Assembly (NCBI GenBank): GCA_026415395.1
Contig: JAOAHD010000007.1
Span: 919,972 to 983,971, forward strand
Source: Candidatus Binatia bacterium
GTDB lineage: Bacteria; Desulfobacterota; Binatia; HRBIN30
DNA: 64,000 nt
Reading direction: 5' to 3'
Under the pieces are notes generated by a model, which was not told where the DNA came from, ran no database searches, and saw only the letters and a list, made by a program, of their open reading frames with translations. How positions within the stretch are numbered: the first letter of the stretch is position 1; each line of letters starts with the position of its first letter. The translations under genes were made by a program, and so were the position numbers. Shown in pieces: positions 18,089 through 27,338 of this stretch.

Positions 18089-19660
18089 ATGAATCTGACG
18101 GGCAGCGAGGAGCTGGCCCATGTCCGACGCGAACGCGACCTTTATCTACGGTTGCTCGAACTTGGGCGCGAGACGGCCATAGAACCCTTTTTGCAAGAGG
18201 CATTGCTGTTGCTCGTCGGAATGACCGGCGCGCGGCAAGGTTACTTGGAACTCGTGGACCGCACGGATGCCAGCGCGCAAGCCGAGTGTGTGTGGTTCCG
18301 TGCCCATGGCTTCTCCACCGTCGAGATCGAGCAGGTGCGTGTGTTGGTATCCCGCGGGATCATTGCCGAAGTGCTGGCCTCGGGTAAAGCGGTGTTAACT
18401 CCGGCGGCGGTTTTCGATCCACGGTTCAACCAAAGGGCCAGCGTGTCCTCGGCACAAATTGGCGCAGTGTGTTGCGCTCCGATTGGCACCGATCCCACTG
18501 TTGGGGTGGTGTACCTCCAGGGTGGGGATTATTTGCCGATGTTGTCTGACGACTGCTGCCATGCGGTGGAGACTGTGGCCCGCTTGCTTGCCCCTTTGGC
18601 GCAGCGCATTCTTCAAGGCTACCGGGACGCCAAAATTGGTGATCCGACTGCCGCTAGTCGTACCAAGCTGACTCTTCCGGGAGTCATCGGCCGCTCGCAA
18701 GCCCTCGCGCGGGTTTTGCAACAGGCACAAATGGTGGCACCATTAGATGTGACCGTGCTGCTCACTGGTGAGTCGGGAACAGGCAAAAGCCAATTGGCAC
18801 ACATCATTCATGCGAACGGTCCGCGTGCTGACGCCCCGTTTGTGGAGCTGAATTGTGCCGCGTTGCCGGAAACCTTGGTCGAAAGCGAACTCTTTGGGGC
18901 CGTACCTGGTGCCCATTCGACCGCAAATCGCGCCATCCAAGGCAAAGTGGCAGCGGCCGAGGGAGGAACGCTGTTGCTGGACGAAGTTGGCGATCTGCCG
19001 TTCAGCGCGCAAGGGAAACTTCTCCACCTGCTACAAACCCGCGAGTACTATCCGCTGGGCAGTGCCCGTCCGGCTCGGGCGAATGTGCGTATCATTGCAG
19101 CAACCAACATGGATTTGCGGCAAGCAGTTGCTGATCGCCGGTTTCGCGAGGATTTGTTTTACCGCCTGGAGGTCATGCCGATTGGGCTTCCAAGCTTGGC
19201 CGAGCGCCGCGAGGATATTGCGGAACTGGCCGCGTATTTTTGCACCGAGGCTTGTCAGCGACATCAGCTCGGGGACTTGTGCTTGTCAGCGACGGCAGTG
19301 CGGAGGCTCGAGCTAGCCGAGTGGCCCGGCAATATTCGCCAGCTCGCTAACGTAGTAGAAGCCGCGGTTATTCGCGCGGTGAGCGAGGGCAGTTCCGCGG
19401 TGGAGGTGCTCCATTTGTTCCCCGATGCTTCCGCCTGCGCGGAAATCGAAACGCCGGGAAGCGACACCGAAGCGGCTTCTCTCTGGCAGGGCTCGTTTCA
19501 TCAGGCCACGCGCGAATTTCAAACGGAATTGTTGCGCCGTACCTTGAAGGCCACCGGATGGAACGTGACCGAGGCAGCTCGCCGTCTGGATCTGGCGCGC
19601 TCACATGTCCATCGACTGATCCGCCATTTCGGTCTCACCGAAGAAGCGCAGGGCTCTTGA
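18089..19660 (+). CDS. GAF-AAA+-Fis transcriptional activator with an altered GAFTGA loop
   Basis: 523 residues. A GAF sensor domain occupies about residues 25-175. The AAA+ core follows: Walker A GESGTGKS (227-234), ELNCAALPETLVESELFG, Walker B LLLDEVGD (295-302) and the arginine-rich RRFREDLFYRLEV. The C-terminal Fis-type helix-turn-helix reads TEAARRLDLARSHVHRLI. The loop that normally reads GAFTGA, which contacts sigma-54, is GAHSTA (274-279). The essential F and T are gone, so action through sigma-54 is doubtful or altered. Its TGA overlaps the ATG of the kinase gene, implying coupled synthesis. Confidence 0.88.
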   Translation: MNLTGSEELAHVRRERDLYLRLLELGRETAIEPFLQEALLLLVGMTGARQGYLELVDRTDASAQAECVWFRAHGFSTVEIEQVRVLVSRGIIAEVLASGKAVLTPAAVFDPRFNQRASVSSAQIGAVCCAPIGTDPTVGVVYLQGGDYLPMLSDDCCHAVETVARLLAPLAQRILQGYRDAKIGDPTAASRTKLTLPGVIGRSQALARVLQQAQMVAPLDVTVLLTGESGTGKSQLAHIIHANGPRADAPFVELNCAALPETLVESELFGAVPGAHSTANRAIQGKVAAAEGGTLLLDEVGDLPFSAQGKLLHLLQTREYYPLGSARPARANVRIIAATNMDLRQAVADRRFREDLFYRLEVMPIGLPSLAERREDIAELAAYFCTEACQRHQLGDLCLSATAVRRLELAEWPGNIRQLANVVEAAVIRAVSEGSSAVEVLHLFPDASACAEIETPGSDTEAASLWQGSFHQATREFQTELLRRTLKATGWNVTEAARRLDLARSHVHRLIRHFGLTEEAQGS

Positions 19661-22600
19661 TGAGCCCGCATAGAGTAGCCTGGTTTGAGTCGGAGGAAGG
19701 CCGATTCCAAATTCGTGGCGTTGTCGGGCGCGGCGCGTACAGTGTGGTATACCGGGCTTACGACCGCGAAACACGCACAGAGGTTGCACTCAAGGTTTTG
19801 GAAGGATGGAACCCCCAGGAGCTCTATCGCCTCAAACGTGAGTTCCGCCTGCTGCGCTCATTGCGTCACCCGTCTTTAGTAGAGTTTTACGAATTATTTT
19901 CGAGCCCGAGCCGGGGAACGTTCTTCTCGATGGAATTCGTCGATGGGGCTCCGCTTTTGGGCGAGAGTACGGCAGCGTCAGCTCCGGGTCCATCGCCGAC
20001 CAGCCGGCCTCTGGATCCTAGCGCTTGTGCAGAGCTGCTGGCGGCTGCCCGCGAGCTCGTTGATGCTTTAAACCTAGTGCACGCCGCGGGCATCGTGCAT
20101 CGCGATGTCAAACCGAGCAATATTCTTAAGCGGCTCGCCGGCGGTGTTGTGCTCCTCGACTTTGGCCTAGCCGCCCACCGTGATCCTGACGGCATCGACA
20201 CCTTGGTCGAGCGTGGCTTGGCAGGAACATGGGTGTACATGGCTCCCGAAGCGATCTTGGGGCGAGCTGCCACTCCAGCATGCGATTGGTACAGCCTGGC
20301 GGTTTTGTTGTTCGAGGCAATTACTGGACAGCCCGCGTTTGCCGGAACGGCTGCGGAAGTTTGGCAAGCAAAGCAGCGGGGCCTGATCCCCTCCTGTCTG
20401 CGTTTGGCGGGACGCGTACCGGAAGGCATTGCTGAAGTCATTGTGGCCTCACTCGATCCAGATCCAAACTCTCGGCCAGACGGGGCAAGCTGGAGCCGTG
20501 CGTTGGCGGAGGCTGATCGTAGCCCGACTGCCGGTTTAACGCCCTTTACTGGCGCAGCGGCCACCGCAACTTCGAATCGGCTGTTTGTTGGCCGCGCGGC
20601 TGAGCTCGACGAGCTTGCTGATGCCTACCGGCAAGCGGTTCGAGGGCATACCGTAATCGCGCGCATTAGCGGTCCCGGCGGGATCGGCAAAACCGAACTC
20701 GTGCGGCAGTTCCTGGGCGAGATTCCGCTCGCTGAATCACCCCTGATCCTTCGAGCCCGTTGCCATTGGCAGGAGTCCGTGCCGTTCAACGCCGTAGACG
20801 GAATTGTGGACGAGCTGGCACTTTGGCTTCGGGCGCACGATCCGGGCCTGCTCGGAGAACTGACAGAATTCCAGCAGGATTGCCTCGCGCGGATGTTTCC
20901 GGTGCTTGGTCCCGATGCACCACAGTTGTCGGAAAAGCCGCAGGTGCAGCTTCACCCCGCCGAGGTGCGGCGCGTTGCCTTCGAAGCAATGCGGCTCCTC
21001 TTCGCGCACCTTGCGACCGTGCGACCGCTCGTGCTGTGGATTGACGACGGGCAATGGGCCGACGCGGACAGCGCGGCGCTACTGAGCGCGGTGTTTCGGT
21101 CGCCGGATGCACCGCGTGCCTTGATCCTCGTTTGCCAGCGCTCGGAACAAGCCGATGAGGTGCTTCCCCTGCTCGACGACGCCTCCGCACGCGCCTGGGC
21201 GGAGCTCGTGCGGCAAGTGCCTGTGGGTCCATTGTCGGCGGATGCCGCAAGGGAGCTTGCGCTGGGCTGCTCTCCGAAACTTGCGGAGAATTCCTTCGAA
21301 GCTGATCAGATCCTGAGAGAAGCGGAAGGGTCGCCGTTGCTGATTGCGCAACTCGCGCAGCACGTGGGAAGGTCTGCGATGAGCTCACCATCGCCCTCAT
21401 TGGCGCTACCGCAGGTGGTGGGTGTGCGTGTCGATAGCTTACCAGCGGCCGCGCGGCGAATTCTGGACCTGGCGGCCGTGGCTGTGCGTCCGATCAATTC
21501 GAGCTTGCTGTTGCGCGTGGCCGGGCTTGGCGAAGGCGGGCGGCGGTTCGTGTCGTTGCTGGACGCAGTCCGCTTACTTCAGAGTACCCGCGTAGGTGGC
21601 GAGGTGTGTGTAGAGCCGTACCACCAGCGCATTGGCGATGCGGTTCGCTCGCGTTTGTCCAGAGCAGAATTGGAGAGATGCCACGCGCTGTTGGCTGAAC
21701 ATTTGGCTACCGAGTCTGTGGTCGAAGAGGAGCGTGTGTTCTACCACTGGCGCGCGGGTGGCCGTCTGACCGAAGCGACAGAGTGGGCCCTGTTGGCTGC
21801 GGAGCGAGCTGGCCGGCAACTCGCTTTCGAAAAAGCGGTGGAGCTTTACACAGAAGCCCTGGCATTGGGTTGTGTCAGAGGCGCAGAACAGCGTGCCAAC
21901 GTGGAACGCAAGCGTGCGGAGATGCTTGCGAACGCTGGTCGCGGAGCCGCCGCCGCGCCGATCTTTTTGGCGTTGGCAGAGCAGGCGAGCGACGCCGCGT
22001 TTGCGCACGACCTGCGCCGCCGCGCAGCGGAAGAATACTTGATGAGCGGCCACCTGCGGGAGGGCACAGCGGCATTGCGCGCTGTGCTGCAGCGCGTGGG
22101 TGTGAACATGCCTGCGTCCCCCGCCGGCGCGTTGGTGCGCTCCCTGTTGTGGCTCTTGCCGCTCTGGCTCGCAGAGAGGCGGGCGCGGCGGGGAGGGCAC
22201 AAAGCCGTGCTTCCGGAAGCGGATGCGCGATGTGACGCGTGCCACTCTGCCGCCAAGGGTTTGTCGTTTGTGGACCCACCGCGAGGGCTCTACTTTTCTA
22301 TGCACGCGCTGCGCTGGGCGTTGGCTGCTGGAGGGCCCCGGCGCATGGCGCGTGGACTGTCGTTCGTCGGCAGCAATCTCTTGCCCATGGGAGGATTCTT
22401 TGCGCGTTGGTCAAGCCACATGATCGAGCGGGCGGGAGCCCTGGCTCGGATGAGCGACGAGCCTTACCTCGAAGCTACGACCGCATTAGCGATTGCCCAA
22501 ATGCGCATGATGGAGTGCCGCTGGGCAGAGATGTTGACCCTCTGTGAGCGCGCGCGTGCAATATTCCGGGAGCAGTGTCCGGGCTCAGCCTGGGAAGTCA

Positions 22601-23385
22601 GTGTGGCAACGATGGCCGCGCTGCGTGCCTTGGAAGAGTTGGGCCATTTGCCCGAACTCCACCGGCAGGCGGTCGCCATGATTCAAGAGGCCGAGCGCAC
22701 CGGCAACCTTTATGCTGAGGTTACGGGTCTTTTAAACGAGGGCTTTTGCCTATTGGCTCAGGGCGACCCGGTGGAAGCGTGGCGCCTCGCTGACGAGAGC
22801 AGCCGGCGGTGGAAAACAGAGGGGTTTCACGTCCAGCACTTTTACGCTGCCCGGCTGAAAAGCCTCTGTGCCCTCTACGAAGGGCACACAGATGAAGCTG
22901 TGCGCAGCTTCGCCGCGCCTTGGCGAGCGATGCAACAGAGCGGCCTCTTGCGGCACACGATCTACCGAATCGATGCGTTAACCTTGCGCGCCCGCCTCTT
23001 GTTGGCAGAGTTGGCGCACGAGCAGAAACGCAGCGCGCGTGCTCGCCATCGGGTGGAGCGCGTGGTCAACAAGCTCGCCCAGGAGGGCCGCGTGGATAGC
23101 AGCGCTTGGTCGCTCGTGTTGCGCGCTACCTTGGCGAACTGGACCGACGAGGGGGAGCGGGCTCTGGAATGGCTCACGGCAGCCCAACAAAAGTTCGAGT
23201 CGGCCAGTATGAGCGTGGGAGCAGCCATTGGTGGCTACGGCGCTGCCCAGAAGTGCGCGGCTCCGGTGGCAGAAAAACTCAGGCAGCAGTCTTCAGCGTT
23301 GTTTTCCACAGCCAACATCGCTTCTCCTCGCCGCTTCGTGCATATGCTCGCTCCTGGCCTTTGCGGAGATGGGCTCGACGGTTGA
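19660..23385 (+). CDS. Serine/threonine kinase fused to a STAND ATPase and TPR-like region
   Basis: 1241 residues. Kinase domain at about residues 15-285: glycine loop GRGAYSVVYRAYD, ATP lysine K45 in VALKVL, catalytic loop HRDVKPSN (147-154), DFG at 167-169 and APE at 195-197, all intact. Then a STAND-type NTPase: FVGRAAELDELADAYR, P-loop GPGGIGKT (338-345), and Walker B VLWIDDGQWADADS. The C-terminal half is helical and TPR-like (EKAVELYTEALALG). No transmembrane segment stands out, so it is probably cytosolic. The start is the ATG of a TGATG overlap with the activator gene. A phosphorelay onto that activator is a reasonable guess. Confidence 0.9.
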   Translation: MSPHRVAWFESEEGRFQIRGVVGRGAYSVVYRAYDRETRTEVALKVLEGWNPQELYRLKREFRLLRSLRHPSLVEFYELFSSPSRGTFFSMEFVDGAPLLGESTAASAPGPSPTSRPLDPSACAELLAAARELVDALNLVHAAGIVHRDVKPSNILKRLAGGVVLLDFGLAAHRDPDGIDTLVERGLAGTWVYMAPEAILGRAATPACDWYSLAVLLFEAITGQPAFAGTAAEVWQAKQRGLIPSCLRLAGRVPEGIAEVIVASLDPDPNSRPDGASWSRALAEADRSPTAGLTPFTGAAATATSNRLFVGRAAELDELADAYRQAVRGHTVIARISGPGGIGKTELVRQFLGEIPLAESPLILRARCHWQESVPFNAVDGIVDELALWLRAHDPGLLGELTEFQQDCLARMFPVLGPDAPQLSEKPQVQLHPAEVRRVAFEAMRLLFAHLATVRPLVLWIDDGQWADADSAALLSAVFRSPDAPRALILVCQRSEQADEVLPLLDDASARAWAELVRQVPVGPLSADAARELALGCSPKLAENSFEADQILREAEGSPLLIAQLAQHVGRSAMSSPSPSLALPQVVGVRVDSLPAAARRILDLAAVAVRPINSSLLLRVAGLGEGGRRFVSLLDAVRLLQSTRVGGEVCVEPYHQRIGDAVRSRLSRAELERCHALLAEHLATESVVEEERVFYHWRAGGRLTEATEWALLAAERAGRQLAFEKAVELYTEALALGCVRGAEQRANVERKRAEMLANAGRGAAAAPIFLALAEQASDAAFAHDLRRRAAEEYLMSGHLREGTAALRAVLQRVGVNMPASPAGALVRSLLWLLPLWLAERRARRGGHKAVLPEADARCDACHSAAKGLSFVDPPRGLYFSMHALRWALAAGGPRRMARGLSFVGSNLLPMGGFFARWSSHMIERAGALARMSDEPYLEATTALAIAQMRMMECRWAEMLTLCERARAIFREQCPGSAWEVSVATMAALRALEELGHLPELHRQAVAMIQEAERTGNLYAEVTGLLNEGFCLLAQGDPVEAWRLADESSRRWKTEGFHVQHFYAARLKSLCALYEGHTDEAVRSFAAPWRAMQQSGLLRHTIYRIDALTLRARLLLAELAHEQKRSARARHRVERVVNKLAQEGRVDSSAWSLVLRATLANWTDEGERALEWLTAAQQKFESASMSVGAAIGGYGAAQKCAAPVAEKLRQQSSALFSTANIASPRRFVHMLAPGLCGDGLDG

Positions 23386-23542
23386 TTCAGCGATGACGCA
23401 CCGGGGTGCAGGGACGGACGGAAATCGGCAGTACCCATTCGTAGGAGCGGAAAACTGGATGCTTGCCGGCACCTGAGCGGCTGTACTCCGTTAACCGTGT
23501 TCGGCTCGTTGCCCCTGCACACCGAGCTGCAGCTCAACCCAC

Positions 23543-24604
23543 TCACGCCGGACTCGTGTCGGGGCTGTTTTGCCCAGAGCGTGGGCTGCGCGCGCCGAGG
23601 TAGAGTTTTGCGGTCAGCGGGTGGTTGCCGTGCACGACAACCTTGAGGTGACTCAAGTAGGGCCTACCGACGTGCACATCGTCAGGATCGTCCCCGAGTG
23701 GTTGGTGAACCCAGTGCTGAGCAGCCTCAGCACAGCGCTGGTGGCATAGCCCATCGCGGACCAAAGCAGCCAGCAAGTCCAGCCAATCTCCCGCTGCAGG
23801 CGGCAGCAGTGTGAGGCCGATGCGTGGGGAAACGGTGTGCGCAACATCCATGTCGAGTTGCGCTCGCTGGGCTCCCGAGCCGAAGCAGGTCACGCGCGCG
23901 TAACGCTCGATCAGCGCGGCAATCGCGGCCGTGTTTGCCCCCGGTGCAACGCGCTGCAGATAGCCGGGTGCTGCTGAAGCCGGGAGGAGAAGCGACACGC
24001 GATGGCCGGCCGCAGGCCGGCTTGTTAGAACACCCGCGTGTGCCCACACGCCGCCCTCAGGCAATTCCTGCCACACGCGGGCGAGCTGCGATGCCTCCTC
24101 AGCGGTTGCCCGGCGGCCGAGCAGACTCAAAAGCCGTAAGATGAACTGGAACCCCGGAACCGCGAAGGCGTTCTGCCGGAGTGCAGGCTCAAGTTCGGCA
24201 AGGGGCCAGTCGAGGGCAAGGAACACGCCGGGCTGTGCCTCCCAGTTCCGGCCCCGATCGAATTCGAGAAACAAGAACGGCACTCGTGCACGGAGCGCGG
24301 TCTGGTCGCGTTGCAACCACAGTAGGATAAAGGCGCTCAGACGCCGCCAGCACGCAAATCGGAGAGCGAGTCGATGCAGTTGCAGGTTCGCCCCCGTTGG
24401 GAGAAGTGTGCGCGTAGCCGGCGCCTGGGGTGTAACTGCCATGCCGACCGCGTAAAGCGTCCCTGGTCTCTCCAAGCCGCATTCAAGTCCGACGTCCTCA
24501 CTGCACGCCGGCAATCGCTGCAGGAAACGCCGGATCTCCGGTTTGCGCCGCGAGCTGCAGAGTGCGCTTGGGACTTTGGCGACCCAAGCCAGCGGGTCGG
24601 CCAT
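23543..24604 (-). CDS. Hypothetical protein, 353 residues
   Basis: I do not recognise this protein. It has no signal peptide or membrane segment. Composition is Leu/Ala/Arg-rich with mixed helices and strands: FLFLEFDRGRNWEAQPG in the middle and SHLKVVVHGNHPLTAKLYLG near the end, both strand-like. The last segment vaguely recalls the KxY strands of ABBA-fold prenyltransferases, but this is too weak to name it. The start has no clear ribosome binding site; ATG at 24604 is the longest choice, and a downstream ATG near residue 53 is possible. It follows the next gene by about 48 bp on the same strand, so the pair probably forms an operon. Confidence 0.65.
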   Translation of the reverse strand: MADPLAWVAKVPSALCSSRRKPEIRRFLQRLPACSEDVGLECGLERPGTLYAVGMAVTPQAPATRTLLPTGANLQLHRLALRFACWRRLSAFILLWLQRDQTALRARVPFLFLEFDRGRNWEAQPGVFLALDWPLAELEPALRQNAFAVPGFQFILRLLSLLGRRATAEEASQLARVWQELPEGGVWAHAGVLTSRPAAGHRVSLLLPASAAPGYLQRVAPGANTAAIAALIERYARVTCFGSGAQRAQLDMDVAHTVSPRIGLTLLPPAAGDWLDLLAALVRDGLCHQRCAEAAQHWVHQPLGDDPDDVHVGRPYLSHLKVVVHGNHPLTAKLYLGARSPRSGQNSPDTSPA

Positions 24605-24651
24605 CGTTGTGCTTTACGCCTGCGTGAGAAGGCGGAAGGGCTTCGAGCGCA

Positions 24652-25311
24652 TCAGAGCGAAAACTGGGTTTGCGCCACGGGCGAGTCGATCGTAAAGTCC
24701 CAGCCGTTGCCTAGTGCAATCTTGACCACTGCGTGGTACGACCCAGGAGGAAGGGACAAAGGACTCACCACAATCTTCCCGCCGCGGAATGTGGAGCCGG
24801 GCTCGGGGTCGCGTCGGACTTGATACACAGGACTCCCAGAAGCGGCGGCGCGCACTTCTACCGTCGTGCGTCCTGGGAGGAATCCCTCGCCATAGATTTC
24901 AAGGCTTGTGGGTCCGGCAGCACTGGGTTTGCGCACCACCACGGCTTCGATCTGACACACGGGGTCGGGGTAGCTGGCGACGATCGCTTGAGGAGCAGAA
25001 AAACCCTTTTCGTATTCTGTATCCTCGTTCGGATCCCAGTCCCAGCGCGAGTACTCGTAGAGCCAAAGTACGTAGTCGCGAATGTCTTCTGCATTGCCGC
25101 GCAACGTGGGATCTGTGCCAATAAGATCGTTGAGGACTTGGAGGCTGATCGGGCCTTTCCGCAGTTGTAAGAAGGCATCGAGCTCCGCTGGCGACAACTT
25201 GGAGAGATCCGCTCCAGGGTCGAGGTTGAACTGCTTGCGGTTGGTCAGCCCGCTGGCATGCGGGTTCGCGGTAAGCTTGGTGACGAGCAGTGCGAGTGGG
25301 GTGAGGGGCAT
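24652..25311 (-). CDS. Hypothetical protein with a helical N-terminal region and an IPT/TIG-like C-terminal domain
   Basis: 219 residues. The N-terminal 60 residues (LTPLALLVTKLTANPHASG, then LSPAELDAFLQLRKGP) form a small helical domain. This resembles nif11/LigA-like helical segments, which is only a hint. The C-terminal half has an Ig-like TIG pattern, SLEIYGEGFLPGRTTVEVR and PPGSYHAVVKIALGNGW. There is no signal peptide. Of two in-frame ATGs, I take the second (25311), because AAAGG lies nine bases before it; at the first (25320) the site directly abuts the codon. It precedes the 353-residue gene in a likely two-gene operon. Confidence 0.7.
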   Translation of the reverse strand: MPLTPLALLVTKLTANPHASGLTNRKQFNLDPGADLSKLSPAELDAFLQLRKGPISLQVLNDLIGTDPTLRGNAEDIRDYVLWLYEYSRWDWDPNEDTEYEKGFSAPQAIVASYPDPVCQIEAVVVRKPSAAGPTSLEIYGEGFLPGRTTVEVRAAASGSPVYQVRRDPEPGSTFRGGKIVVSPLSLPPGSYHAVVKIALGNGWDFTIDSPVAQTQFSL

Positions 25312-25598
25312 CGGGTCCATCCTTTCCGGGGAATTTGCTTCTGCGTTGCAGCTATCACGCCGAGCTTGTGGCCTACAACAGAACGCCTGTGTTTTTTCCC
25401 CGCGTTGCCACTCTTGCTCCGCCTAGAAGGCACGCCAATGGGAGAGGGCAAAAAACCCGCTCGGTCCTTGCCGCCGGGCTGCCATCCGTCCTACAAGAAC
25501 ATTCGAGTGGACGATCTTGCGCTCTTTCCTCGCGATTTCGAATAGCACCACCGAGTAGGGACGGTATGAGCGGGTCGCGCCACCGGAAAGGAGCGCAC

Positions 25599-27230
25599 AT
25601 GAGCCACCCTTTATGCGGCGTGGCTGCGGCCACCCTCGTTGTTGTGAGGGTTGCGGCCTGCGTCCTAAGTGCCGGGGGTGCGATAGCGGTGGCTACGGTG
25701 ACGCCCACGCCGCAGCTTGGGAGCGGTGGCGCGAGCTTTAGTCAGGCGGAAACGACCTCGCCAACCGCCACACCAACTTGCAGTTGTCCGGTTCGCTGCC
25801 GCTGCGCCGAGGATCAGCCCTACGGTGTAGGTTTGCGTCAAATCTTGCCGCCGCTCGACGCCGCCACACTGATTGGCCAAGGCAGCAGAAACTCCCCCGC
25901 GCGCTTCGGGGACCCGGGCCGAGTGGCGACGGACCAGGCGCCGGCCGTAGCCGAAGGAGAATGCCCGCAGAACCTGCCATCTACTCCCACACCCCTACCG
26001 GGCGCGGCATGGAACCTCATACAGATCGGGGCCGAGCCAGCGTGGAGGGCACTGGGCTGGCCACAGACAGCGATGGCGCAGCACAAGGTGTACGTCGCTG
26101 TGGTGGATACCGGAGTCGACACATCGCACCCCGATTTGTCGGGCCGCATCGCACCTTGGCAGATAAGCTTTGCCGAATTGCAGCCGAGCGATGATGTTAG
26201 CTCCGATTCCGCGCACGGCACTGCGATGAGCAGCATCATTGCTGCACGCGGAGACAACGGCGAGGTGGGGATCCACGGGATCATGTGGGGTACACAGGTG
26301 ATCCCTTGCAAGGTTGGCGGCGGAAACAATGGCACCCTGCCCAAGGCCCTCGCGTGTCTCGCGTGGTTGGAAAAGCTAATGGACGAGCAGCGCGTGCCCA
26401 TTGTCGCAGTGAATTTTTCGTTTGGTTCCGACTGCTGCGATTGCGAGATGGAGCGCGCCGTGGCACGACTGCGCGACCGCGGTGTGTTGTTCGTTGCCTC
26501 GGCCGGCAACGGGAGGAAAAACGCCGATGCTGCGGAGAGCTGCCCCTTCTACCCCGCAAGCTACCCGCTGTCGAATGTCGTGGCGGTAACCGGTTCCGAC
26601 AGTTACGGAAACGTGTTGTACCGCTACGGTAAGCGGCGCGTGCACGTGGCGGCTCCCGGGATAGCCATTCCCGTTCTCACTCCCGGGGGCGGGCGGAGCG
26701 TCATACCTGGCGGGAGTTCTCCGGCGGCAGCACATGCGACGGGTCTGGTCGCGTTGCTCTATGCGCAGAACCCAAGTCGCACTTGGATGCAGGTGCGCAA
26801 TTTATTATTGAGCAGTGGTCCGCTCGTAACGTGTGCGAATCAGCCGATTTGTGCGTTAGTTACGGGCCGCCGTGTACAAGCATGGGGTGCAGATGGCCAC
26901 GGTGCGCTGAGTTGTAGGCAGCAAATTGTGGTCCGCCGCCTGCTCCCCGTCGATGACAATATCGTTGCGCGGCCTGGCGACACGTTGGATTTGCGCGTAC
27001 TCAGCATCAACTGCGCAGAGCCGCTTGCTCTCAGCGACATTGAGGTACAAAGAGCCAGCGGCTTCATTGGATCTGTTGCCCGGCTCAACTTTCGTGACGA
27101 TGGGTTGCCGCCGGACGAGGTCGCTGGGGATGGCGAGTTCCATGCGAGGTGGGCGATAGCGGGTCCGCCGAACCGAGATTACGTCGTAACGATTGGTGGC
27201 GAGAGCTTGCGAATTCACGTGGTCCCCTAA
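25599..27230 (+). CDS. Secreted S8 family (subtilisin-like) serine protease
   Basis: 543 residues. A signal segment of about 35 residues leads into a Thr/Pro-rich, Cys-containing pro-region. The catalytic triad is visible: Asp in AVVDTGVDTSHPDLSG (near 168), His in DSAHGTAMSSIIAA (near 206) and Ser in GGSSPAAAHATGLVALL (near 373). The last replaces the usual GTSMAAPHVAG. The oxyanion Asn is probably in LFVASAGNGRKN. A C-terminal beta domain of about 100 residues follows. The ATG at 25599 has AAAGGAG six bases before it; an in-frame frame extends further upstream but is poor. Extracellular or periplasmic. Confidence 0.88.
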   Translation: MSHPLCGVAAATLVVVRVAACVLSAGGAIAVATVTPTPQLGSGGASFSQAETTSPTATPTCSCPVRCRCAEDQPYGVGLRQILPPLDAATLIGQGSRNSPARFGDPGRVATDQAPAVAEGECPQNLPSTPTPLPGAAWNLIQIGAEPAWRALGWPQTAMAQHKVYVAVVDTGVDTSHPDLSGRIAPWQISFAELQPSDDVSSDSAHGTAMSSIIAARGDNGEVGIHGIMWGTQVIPCKVGGGNNGTLPKALACLAWLEKLMDEQRVPIVAVNFSFGSDCCDCEMERAVARLRDRGVLFVASAGNGRKNADAAESCPFYPASYPLSNVVAVTGSDSYGNVLYRYGKRRVHVAAPGIAIPVLTPGGGRSVIPGGSSPAAAHATGLVALLYAQNPSRTWMQVRNLLLSSGPLVTCANQPICALVTGRRVQAWGADGHGALSCRQQIVVRRLLPVDDNIVARPGDTLDLRVLSINCAEPLALSDIEVQRASGFIGSVARLNFRDDGLPPDEVAGDGEFHARWAIAGPPNRDYVVTIGGESLRIHVVP

Positions 27231-27338
27231 TGGAACGTTGGAGCCGTGCGTGGGGCCAGGTTAGGTTGAGTTCGTCGAACGCCTTCCGAGCGCACTGTGG
27301 AAGCTGTCGGCAACTCAGCGGGCGGGTGGTGCTCGGAA

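Noticed and set aside
23404-23520. GTGCAGGG/CCCTGCAC pair between the kinase and hypothetical genes
   Set aside because: Only 8 bp matched and about 100 bp apart, which is expected by chance in high-GC DNA.
23543-24604. Naming the 353-residue protein as an ABBA prenyltransferase
   Set aside because: Only one short strand-like segment is suggestive, and the remaining family landmarks were not found.
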